From the NCBI GenBank assembly GCA_014800895.1, contig JAAVFG010000023.1:48095-112094 (forward strand): DNA of 64,000 nt. The letters run 5' to 3'. Source of the DNA: Bacteroidales bacterium. Lineage in GTDB: Bacteria > Bacteroidota > Bacteroidia > Bacteroidales > Muribaculaceae. How positions within the stretch are numbered: the first letter of the stretch is position 1; every line of letters begins with the position of its first letter. The position numbers and the translations under genes are program-made. The notes beneath the pieces were generated by a model. The model made no database searches. It was not told the origin of the DNA and saw only the letters and a list, made by a program, of their open reading frames with translations. This document shows positions 19,472 to 28,845 of the stretch, piece after piece.

Positions 19472-21667
19472 GTGAGAAAGCGATTTGAATGGATAAAACA
19501 GCATGACTCGATGCAATGCGGAGTGGCGTGTCTGGCAATGATATGCCGCCATTATGGACGAGAATATGACATTGACTATCTGGATGAGTATTGTCATGCG
19601 AGTAATACCGGCGTTTCGCTTCTCGGGATAAAAGAGGGCGCTGAGGCTGTCGGTCTGGAGGCGACCGGTGTGGCTCTCTCCATAAATCAGCTCAAGGAAC
19701 TGACACTGCCATGTATCCTTCATTGGAATCAGAATCATTTCGTGGTTCTATATGGCATTTCTAAAAATGGAAAGAAGTACCATATAGCCGATCCGGGAAA
19801 AGGATTGAGAGATGTTGATGCCGCTGAGCTGGAGCAGCACTGGATAAGCACTGTGAGACACGATGTGCCGGCAGGAGTGGCGATGCAACTGATACCGACA
19901 GAGGAATTTTACAGTCATTCAGCTCCTCCGAAGAGCCCGAAACGCTCATTCCGTTTTCTTTTGGGGTATATCCTGCAATATAGGAAATACTTTGCGCAAA
20001 TCATTCTCGGTCTTGGACTCGGATGTGTGCTACAGCTGATCATGCCCTTCTTGACACAATGGATCGTCGATATCGGGATACGCCACAGCGACATAAGATT
20101 TATCTGGCTCGTCCTGTTGGGCGAGCTTATGATAGTGGTCGGGCGTACCGCCACCGACTTCATCCGCCGCTGGCTTCTGCTTCATATTTCGATGCGCATC
20201 AACATCTCGCTTGTGAGCGACTTCTTCATAAAGCTTCTCAAGCTCCCGATGTCCTTTTTCGACACCAAGCTTATGGGGGATCTTCTGCAGCGGATAGGCG
20301 ACCACTCGAGAGTGCAGAATTTTCTGACAGGGCAGACACTCAACATCATCTTCACGTTATTGAGTTTCCTGATATTCGGGATAGTGCTGTGTGTCTACAG
20401 TCCGCTTATCTTCGGAGTCTTTCTTGCAGGGAGCCTGATTTACGGGGCATGGATCTCGACCTTCCTGCGGCGGCGGAAGGTATTGGATTACGAGCTCTTC
20501 GAGCAGCAGGCGATAAATCAGAACAAGACCTATGAATTCATCACCTCGATGCAGGAGATCAAGCTTCAGGACTGTGAGCGTCGTCGCCGGTGGGAATGGG
20601 AGGACACTCAGGCAGATCTGTTTGCAGTGCAGATGAAGGTGCTTAAGCTTCAGCAGAGTCAGGAGGCAGGGTCTGTATTCATCAACGAGATAAAGAATAT
20701 CCTCATCACGGTCCTTGCTGCCACCTCCGTGATCCGTGGAGAAATGACGTTGGGAGCGATGCTTGCCGTTCAGTATATCATCGGACAGCTCAACTCCCCG
20801 GTGGAGCAGCTTATGAGCTTTATCTATTCCCTTCAGGATGTCAGGATCTCCCTCGAGCGCATCAACGAGATTCATGAGGGGAGGAATGAGGAGAACAGCG
20901 ACAATCGTCTGACAGATTTTGAGGGTGAAAAAGATATAGAGATAGAAGGAGTGAATTTCAAGTATGACAGACATTCCTTGAAAAAGACCCTTGATGATGT
21001 CAGCTTCACTATCCCTTCGGGTAAGGTTACGGCGATAGTTGGTGCGTCGGGTAGCGGCAAGACGACCCTGATCAAACTGATGTTAGGCTATTACGGACCG
21101 CTCGGAGGGCGTATACTGATATCGGGAAAGGAAATCGGCTCATATAATCTGAAATGGTGGCGGCGTCATTGCGGGGTGGTGATGCAGGATGGCGTCATCT
21201 TCTCGGAATCAATAGGCCGCAACATAGCTGTAGATGACAGGGATATCGATATGGCTCGTCTTGAGAAAGCCGCGAGGATAGCGAATATCCATGATTATGT
21301 CATGGGGTTGCCGTTGAAGTATAACACGAAGATAGGGCGGGACGGGAACGGGCTTAGCCAGGGCCAGAAACAGCGGATACTGATAGCGCGAGCCGTCTAC
21401 CGCAATCCTGACTTCATCTTCCTTGACGAGGCGACGAATGCGCTTGATGCCGGAAACGAGCGTGTGATAGTGGAGAATCTCGATGCGTTCTACCGTGGGC
21501 GGACAGTAGTAATAGTTGCACACCGTCTCTCTACAGTAAAGAATGCGGACCGTATCATCGTATTGGATGGAGGCAGGATAGTGGAGGAGGGCAATCATGC
21601 CACATTGATAGAAAAGAGAGGATATTACTATAATCTTGTAAAGAATCAGCTTGAGCTGGGAGAATAG
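19472..21667 (+). CDS. Peptidase C39-containing ABC exporter (PCAT/bacteriocin type)
   Basis: 731 aa; C39 Cys motif HDSMQCGVACLAMICRHYG and catalytic HWNQNHFVVLYGI/IADPGKG; ABC VGASGSGKTTLIKL, LSQGQKQRILIARAVYRNPDFIFLDEATNALD. Confidence 0.95.
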   Translation: MRKRFEWIKQHDSMQCGVACLAMICRHYGREYDIDYLDEYCHASNTGVSLLGIKEGAEAVGLEATGVALSINQLKELTLPCILHWNQNHFVVLYGISKNGKKYHIADPGKGLRDVDAAELEQHWISTVRHDVPAGVAMQLIPTEEFYSHSAPPKSPKRSFRFLLGYILQYRKYFAQIILGLGLGCVLQLIMPFLTQWIVDIGIRHSDIRFIWLVLLGELMIVVGRTATDFIRRWLLLHISMRINISLVSDFFIKLLKLPMSFFDTKLMGDLLQRIGDHSRVQNFLTGQTLNIIFTLLSFLIFGIVLCVYSPLIFGVFLAGSLIYGAWISTFLRRRKVLDYELFEQQAINQNKTYEFITSMQEIKLQDCERRRRWEWEDTQADLFAVQMKVLKLQQSQEAGSVFINEIKNILITVLAATSVIRGEMTLGAMLAVQYIIGQLNSPVEQLMSFIYSLQDVRISLERINEIHEGRNEENSDNRLTDFEGEKDIEIEGVNFKYDRHSLKKTLDDVSFTIPSGKVTAIVGASGSGKTTLIKLMLGYYGPLGGRILISGKEIGSYNLKWWRRHCGVVMQDGVIFSESIGRNIAVDDRDIDMARLEKAARIANIHDYVMGLPLKYNTKIGRDGNGLSQGQKQRILIARAVYRNPDFIFLDEATNALDAGNERVIVENLDAFYRGRTVVIVAHRLSTVKNADRIIVLDGGRIVEEGNHATLIEKRGYYYNLVKNQLELGE

Positions 21668-21696
21668 GAGAGGGAAGTAAATTAAAAAAATAAGAT

Positions 21697-21915
21697 ATGG
21701 AGGAGAAAAACTCAGCTGAAACGGAGGGAAAGGATATGGATGTGCGTAGTGAGAAAGTAAGGAAACTTATAGAGGCGCGAGCACCTCTGATGGTGAGATG
21801 GGGAACGTTGGTAATATTCCTTGTCGTTGTAGCTCTTCTTGCCGCCGTGTCGCAGTTGCCCTATCCCTACTCGGAGGGGGAATCAATTTTAAGCCATATA
21901 TTTATGGGGAAGTAG
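21697..21915 (+). CDS. 72-aa single-TM protein resembling the N-terminal anchor of HlyD-family adaptors
   Basis: VRSEKVRKLIEARAPLMVRWGTLVIFLVVVALLAAVSQLPYPYSEG resembles Bacteroidetes HlyD N-termini; stops just after the TM. Confidence 0.6.
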   Translation: MEEKNSAETEGKDMDVRSEKVRKLIEARAPLMVRWGTLVIFLVVVALLAAVSQLPYPYSEGESILSHIFMGK

Positions 21916-21947
21916 TATGCATTAATCTTCCCTGATAAATGTAAAAG

Positions 21948-21981
21948 CACCCCAAAGGTTACATCTAAGACCTTTGGGGTG
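21948..21981. terminator. Bidirectional intrinsic terminator
   Basis: CACCCCAAAGGT ... ACCTTTGGGGTG 12-bp perfect stem between convergent genes. Confidence 0.85.
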
Positions 21982-21998
21982 TTGCCCATAACTATTTA

Positions 21999-23129
21999 TT
22001 ATTTCTTTGTTACTTCCACTTTCTCTGTAGCGGGGAGATCACGGTTGCGCTGCTCTACGGCTTCCACGACATTGCGTGCCAATTCGCCGAATGCACAGGC
22101 GTCAGCATTGGCTGTGGCAGGATCAGTCTCCAAAGCCACCGCTACCGGTTCACCGTCATCGGCATGTTCGCGGATATCCATTACCAATGGGATCTGTGCC
22201 AAGAGGCGTACCCCTAATTTATGAGCCAGCTCCTTGCCTCCCTCCTTGCCAAAGATATAATAACGTTCATCGGGATGTTGTGCAGGCGTGAACCATGCCA
22301 TATTCTCCACCAGTCCGAGGATGGGGACATTCACACCGGGATTCTGAAACATCGCTATCCCTTTGCGTGCATCAGCCAGTGCCACCTCCTGAGGTGTGGA
22401 GACTACCACAACTCCGGTGATGGGAAGTGTCTGAACGAGAGTGAGGTGTATGTCACTTGTGCCCGGAGGCATATCAATAAGGAAATAATCCAGATCGCCC
22501 CACCATGCATCGGTGATAAGCTGTTTGAGGGCATTGCTCGCCATCCCTCCACGCCAAAGCACAGCCTTCTCCTTATCCACCAGAAAACCGATCGAGAGCA
22601 TCTTGACGCCATATTTCTCAATAGGTTCGATATAATCATGATCATTCTTGTTTACCATGTATATTGGCTCATCCTCGACCCCGAACATTTTCGGCATGGA
22701 TGGTCCGAAGATATCAGCGTCCAGCAGACCGACCTTATAACCCATGGCGGCTAATGCAACTGCCAAATTGGCGGATACCGTTGATTTACCTACTCCTCCC
22801 TTGCCGGAGCTAATACCGATGATATTCTTTACTCCCGGAAGGACTTCAGGACGAGCCTCAGGTTCTTTCCGGAACTTAGTGGAGATATTTCCTTTGATCT
22901 CCACATCCGGAGATATGTAAGTATTGATCGCGGTCTCGGCTGCCCGCACGACGGAACGGATAAAAGGATCGGTTGGTTTATCGAAGATAAGGGAGAATGT
23001 CACTTTGTTGCCATCGATACGGATATCATCCTCTACCATCTCTTTCTCGACGATATTCTTACCATCGCCAGGGTAACGCACATTTTTCAATGCGTCAAGT
23101 ATAAGATTGGGATATAACGTCATAATCAT
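21999..23129 (-). CDS. mrp: Mrp/NBP35 (ApbC) family Fe-S carrier ATPase
   Basis: 376 aa; GISSGKGGVGKSTVSANLAVALA and DYFLIDMPPGTSDIHLTLVQ. Confidence 0.92.
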   Translation of the reverse strand: MIMTLYPNLILDALKNVRYPGDGKNIVEKEMVEDDIRIDGNKVTFSLIFDKPTDPFIRSVVRAAETAINTYISPDVEIKGNISTKFRKEPEARPEVLPGVKNIIGISSGKGGVGKSTVSANLAVALAAMGYKVGLLDADIFGPSMPKMFGVEDEPIYMVNKNDHDYIEPIEKYGVKMLSIGFLVDKEKAVLWRGGMASNALKQLITDAWWGDLDYFLIDMPPGTSDIHLTLVQTLPITGVVVVSTPQEVALADARKGIAMFQNPGVNVPILGLVENMAWFTPAQHPDERYYIFGKEGGKELAHKLGVRLLAQIPLVMDIREHADDGEPVAVALETDPATANADACAFGELARNVVEAVEQRNRDLPATEKVEVTKK

Positions 23130-23191
23130 ATGTTTTTATAAAATCAAATCATCTTCAGGAAAAGTATTTCCGAAAGATAGAAGCGTAATTA

Positions 23192-24490
23192 TCAGGAGAG
23201 TTTCTGGCGTTGCCAGGTATAATTCTTGTATCTTGCACCCCGTCTGCGACCTCTGAACAACATATTATTCAGCGGCTTGATGAGCCAGAAGAGGGGTACC
23301 TGCCATGAGAGAGGAGCAGTCTGTAATTTATTGGCTGCCCTATGATAATACCATGCCTCCAGAGATATGACTATAATCCAGACAATAGCGGCTGCGATCG
23401 ACGGGATTATATTGGGAAGAGCTGCCAGAGCGGAAGCAAGCCCGAGGAAGATAATAAGCCATTGGGAGGCAGACGCTGCTCCGGCACGGGCAAAGGGGGC
23501 GGAAGGAAGCCAGCGGGATGTGAAATCATATTGACTCCGCTGGAGATTCAGATTGCTTGAAGCTGTCGGACCCCATATGGTGGTGAGGATAGTTTCAGGC
23601 GATATTACGACCGCCGTATTATACCTGTCAGCCACATCATGGATGAAGAGATCATCTTCACCCGTATGGAGATGCATCGTTTTGGAATATCCCTTGCATC
23701 TGAAGAAAAGTTCGCGTCGGAAAGCAAGATTAAATCCGTCACCCCGGTAAGGCTTCCCTAAAAGTGCATATCCGATCCAGTTGGCATCGGTCAGAGTGCG
23801 GAAGAACTCCTTATATAGTCTTCCGGAAGAGGGGAGTTCCGAGAAGTCAGGATGTGAATAACCGAGCGATACCTCACGCAGATTGTTATGCACCAAAGGG
23901 AGGGTCAAAGCCGTGAGCCATTGTGTAGAAGGAATAACGGCATTGGCAACGGTAGTTACGATAATTTCTCCGGATGCCGCTTTTATTCCTAAAGTAAGAG
24001 CTAATTTGCGTCGGCTCAGATTGTGGGAGCCGGGCGGAATGAAAGTGATATAGACATTCGGGAATATGGCGGCAAACTTTTCCGAGAGCATGGAGGAGGT
24101 CTCCTGCGTGGCATCGCAAACCACGATTACTTCAAAATCCGGATAATCCTGAGATGTGATCTGGCGAAGAAATTCGGTAAGCACCTCTTCATTCACAGTT
24201 GAATACACCACAACAGAAACTTTGGGGTATTTCTTTTCAGTCTCCATTGAGCTTGACAGCTCCGCCCCTGTTATATCTGATTGTCCCGGCTCCGCTATTT
24301 CCGGTTGTTCCTCCGTATCACTTTCCTCCGATATCACATTCTTTCGCTCATTCATCTCCTCATATGGATTGAGAGGTAGCCTCTTGATAAGCCTGAGCGG
24401 GCGAATCAGGAAAAGGAGAAGGAGGAGACCGAGAATAATCTCTATCCCAAGGAGTATATAAGATGATATCGGTATTTCTAAATTAAACAT
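23192..24490 (-). CDS. Family 2 glycosyltransferase
   Basis: 432 aa; VSVVVYSTVNEEVLTEFLRQITSQDYPDFEVIVVCDAT, FNLAFRRELFFRCKGY, multiple TMs. Confidence 0.85.
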   Translation of the reverse strand: MFNLEIPISSYILLGIEIILGLLLLLFLIRPLRLIKRLPLNPYEEMNERKNVISEESDTEEQPEIAEPGQSDITGAELSSSMETEKKYPKVSVVVYSTVNEEVLTEFLRQITSQDYPDFEVIVVCDATQETSSMLSEKFAAIFPNVYITFIPPGSHNLSRRKLALTLGIKAASGEIIVTTVANAVIPSTQWLTALTLPLVHNNLREVSLGYSHPDFSELPSSGRLYKEFFRTLTDANWIGYALLGKPYRGDGFNLAFRRELFFRCKGYSKTMHLHTGEDDLFIHDVADRYNTAVVISPETILTTIWGPTASSNLNLQRSQYDFTSRWLPSAPFARAGAASASQWLIIFLGLASALAALPNIIPSIAAAIVWIIVISLEAWYYHRAANKLQTAPLSWQVPLFWLIKPLNNMLFRGRRRGARYKNYTWQRQKLS

Positions 24491-24651
24491 AAACAGTCTG
24501 TTGTCATTCTTGCCCCCGGCAGCCGACCTCTCTTTATAAAGGGAACACGGAGGCGCGGGGGATGGTTGAGGTATTATCTTGTTTTAACGGATGGGGTCGG
24601 AGACTCCATGAAATCAGGGGGCTAATATGAAGCCTCCATGAAACCCGGAGC

Positions 24652-25536
24652 CTAATATTCGGAGAAGAATTTAGGCTTGATCACCATACCTATACGTAAT
24701 CGTGAGTGGAATTGATTGTAGTCAAGCATATTCTCTCCGTAGCCGTTATAATACTGCGCAAAGAAGTATTGATTGTCATTGGGGAGAATCTTCCAGTTGA
24801 ATTCAAGAATCGTATTGAAGTTGAGGTTCCATCCCTTTCGTTTCACCAATGTCACTGCCCATCCTAATTTTTTATTGGGAGTGGTGACAGCGAGTCCGGT
24901 CTGGTAGATACCGCTATAGCGCAGTATATCCTTGTTATGTTCGCCGTCGACAATAGGAATCCAGAACTTGCAATTCACCGTCAGCCATTCATTTATCATC
25001 GTTGTGGCGCCGAAGGATATCTTATTCCAGCTGCGCGACTGGATACTGTCGCGCCCGTTGCTTTCGTGCTCAAGCATCAATGTGAATTTTCCGACATACC
25101 TGCCTTTGGAGAAGAAAGGGAACGACCATCCGATACCCGGATTGAAGTTCAGGTCGCGCATGGGGAGGGACTTTTCAAAGACATTCCACATCGTCTTCAT
25201 AGTGAAGGCAAGGAAAACGTAAGAATTAAGGGGGAGAGTGGTCTTGGTGATACGCTGAGCGACGGAGAGCTGGAATTTAACATCGGAGTTATGTCTGTCG
25301 GGCATTTTGCCTATGGTCGTTCCGACTGTAAAGTAGTTATCCTTATAGATTCCGAAATAGGGAGCATGAAGTAGATCATTCCTTATGGAGTCGTAATACT
25401 CCGTCTGGTTAGGGACGCCCAATATCTGAGCATCAGCCTTATGCGACGTAGCGATAAGGAAAGAGAAAAAGAGAAGAAGAGTGAAAATGTACTTGGTTTT
25501 CATGAAGGAAATAGCCTGTTGATGTCGTGAATGCAA
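24652..25536 (-). CDS. pldA: Outer membrane phospholipase A-like protein
   Basis: 294 aa; FTLMLEHESNGRDS and YFFAQYYNGYGENMLDYNQ match the OMPLA pattern. Confidence 0.8.
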   Translation of the reverse strand: MHSRHQQAISFMKTKYIFTLLLFFSFLIATSHKADAQILGVPNQTEYYDSIRNDLLHAPYFGIYKDNYFTVGTTIGKMPDRHNSDVKFQLSVAQRITKTTLPLNSYVFLAFTMKTMWNVFEKSLPMRDLNFNPGIGWSFPFFSKGRYVGKFTLMLEHESNGRDSIQSRSWNKISFGATTMINEWLTVNCKFWIPIVDGEHNKDILRYSGIYQTGLAVTTPNKKLGWAVTLVKRKGWNLNFNTILEFNWKILPNDNQYFFAQYYNGYGENMLDYNQFHSRLRIGMVIKPKFFSEY

Positions 25537-25637
25537 AATTAATAAAAAAAGCTCAAACTTGGCTATTTGTCTACTTGTTATTAACTTTGTAGTTCCACGG
25601 ACATATTTAACATTAAAATCGATCGCACAAAAAGATT

Positions 25638-27164
25638 ATGAATTTTACACCCCTCGCACGCTTGTTCTTTACCCGCATCTCACGCCGTACTGATTGTTGG
25701 GCAACTGATGAACCCGTTATCCAGACCGGTCAATTAATCTCCCTGCTGCGGCGCGGAGCCGACACCGAGATAGGGAAGAGATATGGATTCAGAGAGATGG
25801 CGGAGTGTGACGATCCATATGGTGAATTTCGCAAGAGAGTGCCGATGGTGGACTATGAAGATATACGCGCCGATGTGATGCGTATGATAGAAGGGGAAGA
25901 AGATGTGCTGTGGAGGGGGCGATGCTATAATTTCGCACAGTCATCCGGCACCTCCGGAGGGCGATCAAAATATATTCCTGTCACGAAAGAGAATCTCAGA
26001 CGCTGCCATTACAAAGGTTCGGCTGATTGTGTGGCTCATTATCTCCGTCATAATCCCAAGAGCCGTATTTTCTCCGGAAAAGGATTCATACTTGGCGGGT
26101 CATTCGCTTCCGAACTTAAACCGAAGGATAAGAAGGTGAGGGTAGGAGATCTCAGCGCGACACTGATAGAGAATATTAATCCGCTTGCCAATCTTTTCAG
26201 AGTGCCTTCCAAGAGAGTGGCGCTCATTCCTGATTGGAGCCGCAAACTCCCTGAGCTGGTGGATGCCTCGGTAAAGGAAAATGTCACTAATATATCCGGT
26301 GTCCCTTCATGGTTTCTGACGGTTATAAAGGAGGTGATGAAAAAGAGGGGAGCGGATAAAATTTCAGATGTATGGCCTGATCTGGAGGTATTTTTTCATG
26401 GTGGTATATCTTTCGAGCCGTATAGGGAGGAATACCACCGCCTGACCGACCCTGCCAAGATGCATTTCCTTGAAACGTATAACGCCTCCGAGGGCTTCTT
26501 TGCCGTGCAGAATGATCCCGCCGACCACTCCATGCTTCTGATAGTGGATAATGATGTCTTTTATGAATTCATTCCCGTCGATGATTTGGAAAGCGAACCG
26601 GTGCCTTTATGGGAAGTAGAGGAAGGCAAGGTATATGAGATGGTGATTACCTCCAGCAATGGGCTATGGCGTTATCGCTTGGGCGATACTGTAAGGATAG
26701 CTTCTGTCAATCCTGTGAAGATCACTATTGCCGGGCGCACGAAATGCTATATCAATGCCTTCGGGGAGGAATTGATGGAGGAGAATGCAGAGAAAGCTAT
26801 TGCTTCGGTATGCGCTTCTACCGGAGGATCGGTAAAGAATTACACTGCCGCTCCGGTCTTTGCGGAGGGTAACAGACACGGGCGTCATCAATGGCTTATA
26901 GAATGGGATATCAAGCCGGAGGATACGGAAAAATTTGCCGATCTTCTCGACAAGGCGCTGAGAGAGGAAAATTCCGATTATGATGCCAAGCGTACGGGAG
27001 ACATCTTCCTTGACCGGCTGGAGCTGAGGAGCGTTCCGGAGGGGACCTTTGACAGTTGGCTCCGAAGCGTAGGCAATCATAAATTGGGCGGTCAGCGCAA
27101 GATACCTCGTCTCTCCAATGACCGTCGCATCGCGGATGCTATTCTTGGGATGTTGGGAGAGTAG
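25638..27164 (+). CDS. GH3 auxin-responsive-promoter family (acyl-adenylate/amidosynthetase-like) protein
   Basis: 508 aa; FAQSSGTSGGRSKYIPVT, ETYNASEGFFAVQ, GLWRYRLGDTVRI. Confidence 0.85.
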   Translation: MNFTPLARLFFTRISRRTDCWATDEPVIQTGQLISLLRRGADTEIGKRYGFREMAECDDPYGEFRKRVPMVDYEDIRADVMRMIEGEEDVLWRGRCYNFAQSSGTSGGRSKYIPVTKENLRRCHYKGSADCVAHYLRHNPKSRIFSGKGFILGGSFASELKPKDKKVRVGDLSATLIENINPLANLFRVPSKRVALIPDWSRKLPELVDASVKENVTNISGVPSWFLTVIKEVMKKRGADKISDVWPDLEVFFHGGISFEPYREEYHRLTDPAKMHFLETYNASEGFFAVQNDPADHSMLLIVDNDVFYEFIPVDDLESEPVPLWEVEEGKVYEMVITSSNGLWRYRLGDTVRIASVNPVKITIAGRTKCYINAFGEELMEENAEKAIASVCASTGGSVKNYTAAPVFAEGNRHGRHQWLIEWDIKPEDTEKFADLLDKALREENSDYDAKRTGDIFLDRLELRSVPEGTFDSWLRSVGNHKLGGQRKIPRLSNDRRIADAILGMLGE

Positions 27165-28527
27165 CGGATCTTTTGATTTTGCGAATCTGCCATGTGAGAA
27201 GGATCGCCGCCAGGATAGAGGCTGCCGCGTCGCTGATAGGGAAGGCGTTCCATACGCCGTTCAGACCCCACATATCAGGCAGGAAAAGCAGGAGAGGAAT
27301 CATGAATATCACCTGACGTGTCAATGACAGGAATACGGATAAGCCGGCTTTGCCCAGAGCCTGGAAGAAGTTGGTGGCGACGGTCTGGAAGCCGACAAGC
27401 CAGAAGCATACGGTCACATGTTTCAGACAGTTGACCGCCACGGCTATCTGCTCGTCATTCTGCATGAACATCTTGGCGATATAGGTCGGTGCGAACTGAC
27501 CCACGATTGTGCCGGTAGTGGTGATTATCATTGCAGCGACAATGCCGAGGAAGAGGGTGCGGAAAAGACGGCTGTAACGTTTCGACCCGTAATTATATCC
27601 TATGATAGGCTGCATACCCTGACATATACCTATTACAATGAATATAAAGATAGTAGCGAATCTATTGAACACCACTATGGATGCGATCGCATTATCTCCG
27701 CCATGTTCAAGAAGCGTATTATTTACAATGGCATTAATCGTTGAGCCTGCTACATTTATGAGGAATGGTGCCATACCGATGTAAATCACTCCTCCGATTA
27801 TTTTCCATTGAAGCTTGAAGGTTCCCTTTACAAAATGGAGTGTATTCCTCTTGTCAAAGAAGTGAGCCATCACAAAGAAGCAGGTGACCGCCATGGATAT
27901 ATCAGTGGCAATCGCCGCCCCGCGGATTCCCCATTTGAAAATGAAAAGGAAGAGAGGGGCTAAAATCACGTTCATTCCCGCCCCGATCATATTCGTATAC
28001 ATCGCCTTCCCCGGATAGCCCGATGCCCTCATCACGTTATTATAGCTGAATGTGAGGTTCATGAGAATCATTCCGGGGAGCACCCACATCAGAAATTCAC
28101 GCGCATAAGGGAGCGAATTGGGAGAGGCACCGAATATGGCTAATATAGGATCTATGAATATGGCGAACAGCGAGACGTAAAGGATCCCTATCCCTAAGGA
28201 TAGGATGACGCAGTTTCCCAAAATTGTCTCAGCGGTTTTCTTATCATTCTGTCCTAATACGATAGAGACTCTTGTGGCGGCGCCGGCGCCGATCAACATT
28301 CCGAGAGCAGTGGCAAGGTTCATGACCGGGAAAGTCACGGCAATACCCGCCACGACATTCGGATCGTCGATGGCATGACCGATTACGATGGAGTCAATGA
28401 TATTATAAACAGCTGAAATAACAGTGCCGACCACTGCCGGCAGACTGTATTTAAGTAGAAGTTTACCGACGGGAGAAGAACCTAATTCCTTTATTCTCTC
28501 AGCCTGATCAATAGTAGAAGCCGCCAT
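27139..28527 (-). CDS. MATE family efflux transporter
   Basis: 462 aa; LGSSPVGKLLLKYSLPAVVGTVISAVYNIIDSIVIGHA; polytopic MatE architecture. Confidence 0.92.
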   Translation of the reverse strand: MAASTIDQAERIKELGSSPVGKLLLKYSLPAVVGTVISAVYNIIDSIVIGHAIDDPNVVAGIAVTFPVMNLATALGMLIGAGAATRVSIVLGQNDKKTAETILGNCVILSLGIGILYVSLFAIFIDPILAIFGASPNSLPYAREFLMWVLPGMILMNLTFSYNNVMRASGYPGKAMYTNMIGAGMNVILAPLFLFIFKWGIRGAAIATDISMAVTCFFVMAHFFDKRNTLHFVKGTFKLQWKIIGGVIYIGMAPFLINVAGSTINAIVNNTLLEHGGDNAIASIVVFNRFATIFIFIVIGICQGMQPIIGYNYGSKRYSRLFRTLFLGIVAAMIITTTGTIVGQFAPTYIAKMFMQNDEQIAVAVNCLKHVTVCFWLVGFQTVATNFFQALGKAGLSVFLSLTRQVIFMIPLLLFLPDMWGLNGVWNAFPISDAAASILAAILLTWQIRKIKRSATLPTSQE

Positions 28528-28613
28528 ATAGTGAAAATCTAAATAATATAAGCCTCCGGATTGCGGAGGATTAAGCAGAGGAGAGCTCCGGATAGTGGAG
28601 GTCTAAATTAAAA

Positions 28614-28641
28614 ATGGAGCGTTTCGATTGAAACGCTCCAT
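28614..28641 (-). terminator. Intrinsic terminator downstream of tRNA-Leu(CAA)
   Basis: ATGGAGCGTTTC-GATT-GAAACGCTCCAT 12-bp stem followed on the minus strand by TTTTTAATTT. Confidence 0.85.
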
Positions 28642-28645
28642 TCTG

Positions 28646-28727
28646 TACCCTGAGCCGGGGTCGAACCGGCACGGATTGCTCCACTGGTGTTTGAGACCAG
28701 CGCGTCTACCGATTCCGCCATCAGGGC
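28646..28727 (-). tRNA. tRNA-Leu (anticodon CAA)
   Basis: Reverse complement GCCCTGATGGCGGAATCGGTAGACGCGCTGGTCTCAAACACCAGTGG...GGTTCGACCCCGGCTCAGGGTA; loop CTCAAAC. Confidence 0.93.
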
Positions 28728-28845
28728 CTTTGCTTTTGCAAAGTTAAGCAATTATCCCGAATATTGCAAATAATCCGATGAAATAAAAAAATTATGGGTG
28801 GGTAAGGCGCGATTAGGCTTTGTTTACTCGGGATAAGTATAATTC

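Noticed and set aside
20023-20974. Long antisense or alternative-frame ORFs (170 aa +, 205 aa -) within the ABC exporter
   Set aside because: Shadow ORFs of a strongly coding sequence; no independent coding signature.
28541-28610. Short repeated CTCCGGATNGNGGAG motifs between the MATE gene and the tRNA terminator
   Set aside because: Short and imperfect; plausible chance or local duplication, no supported function.
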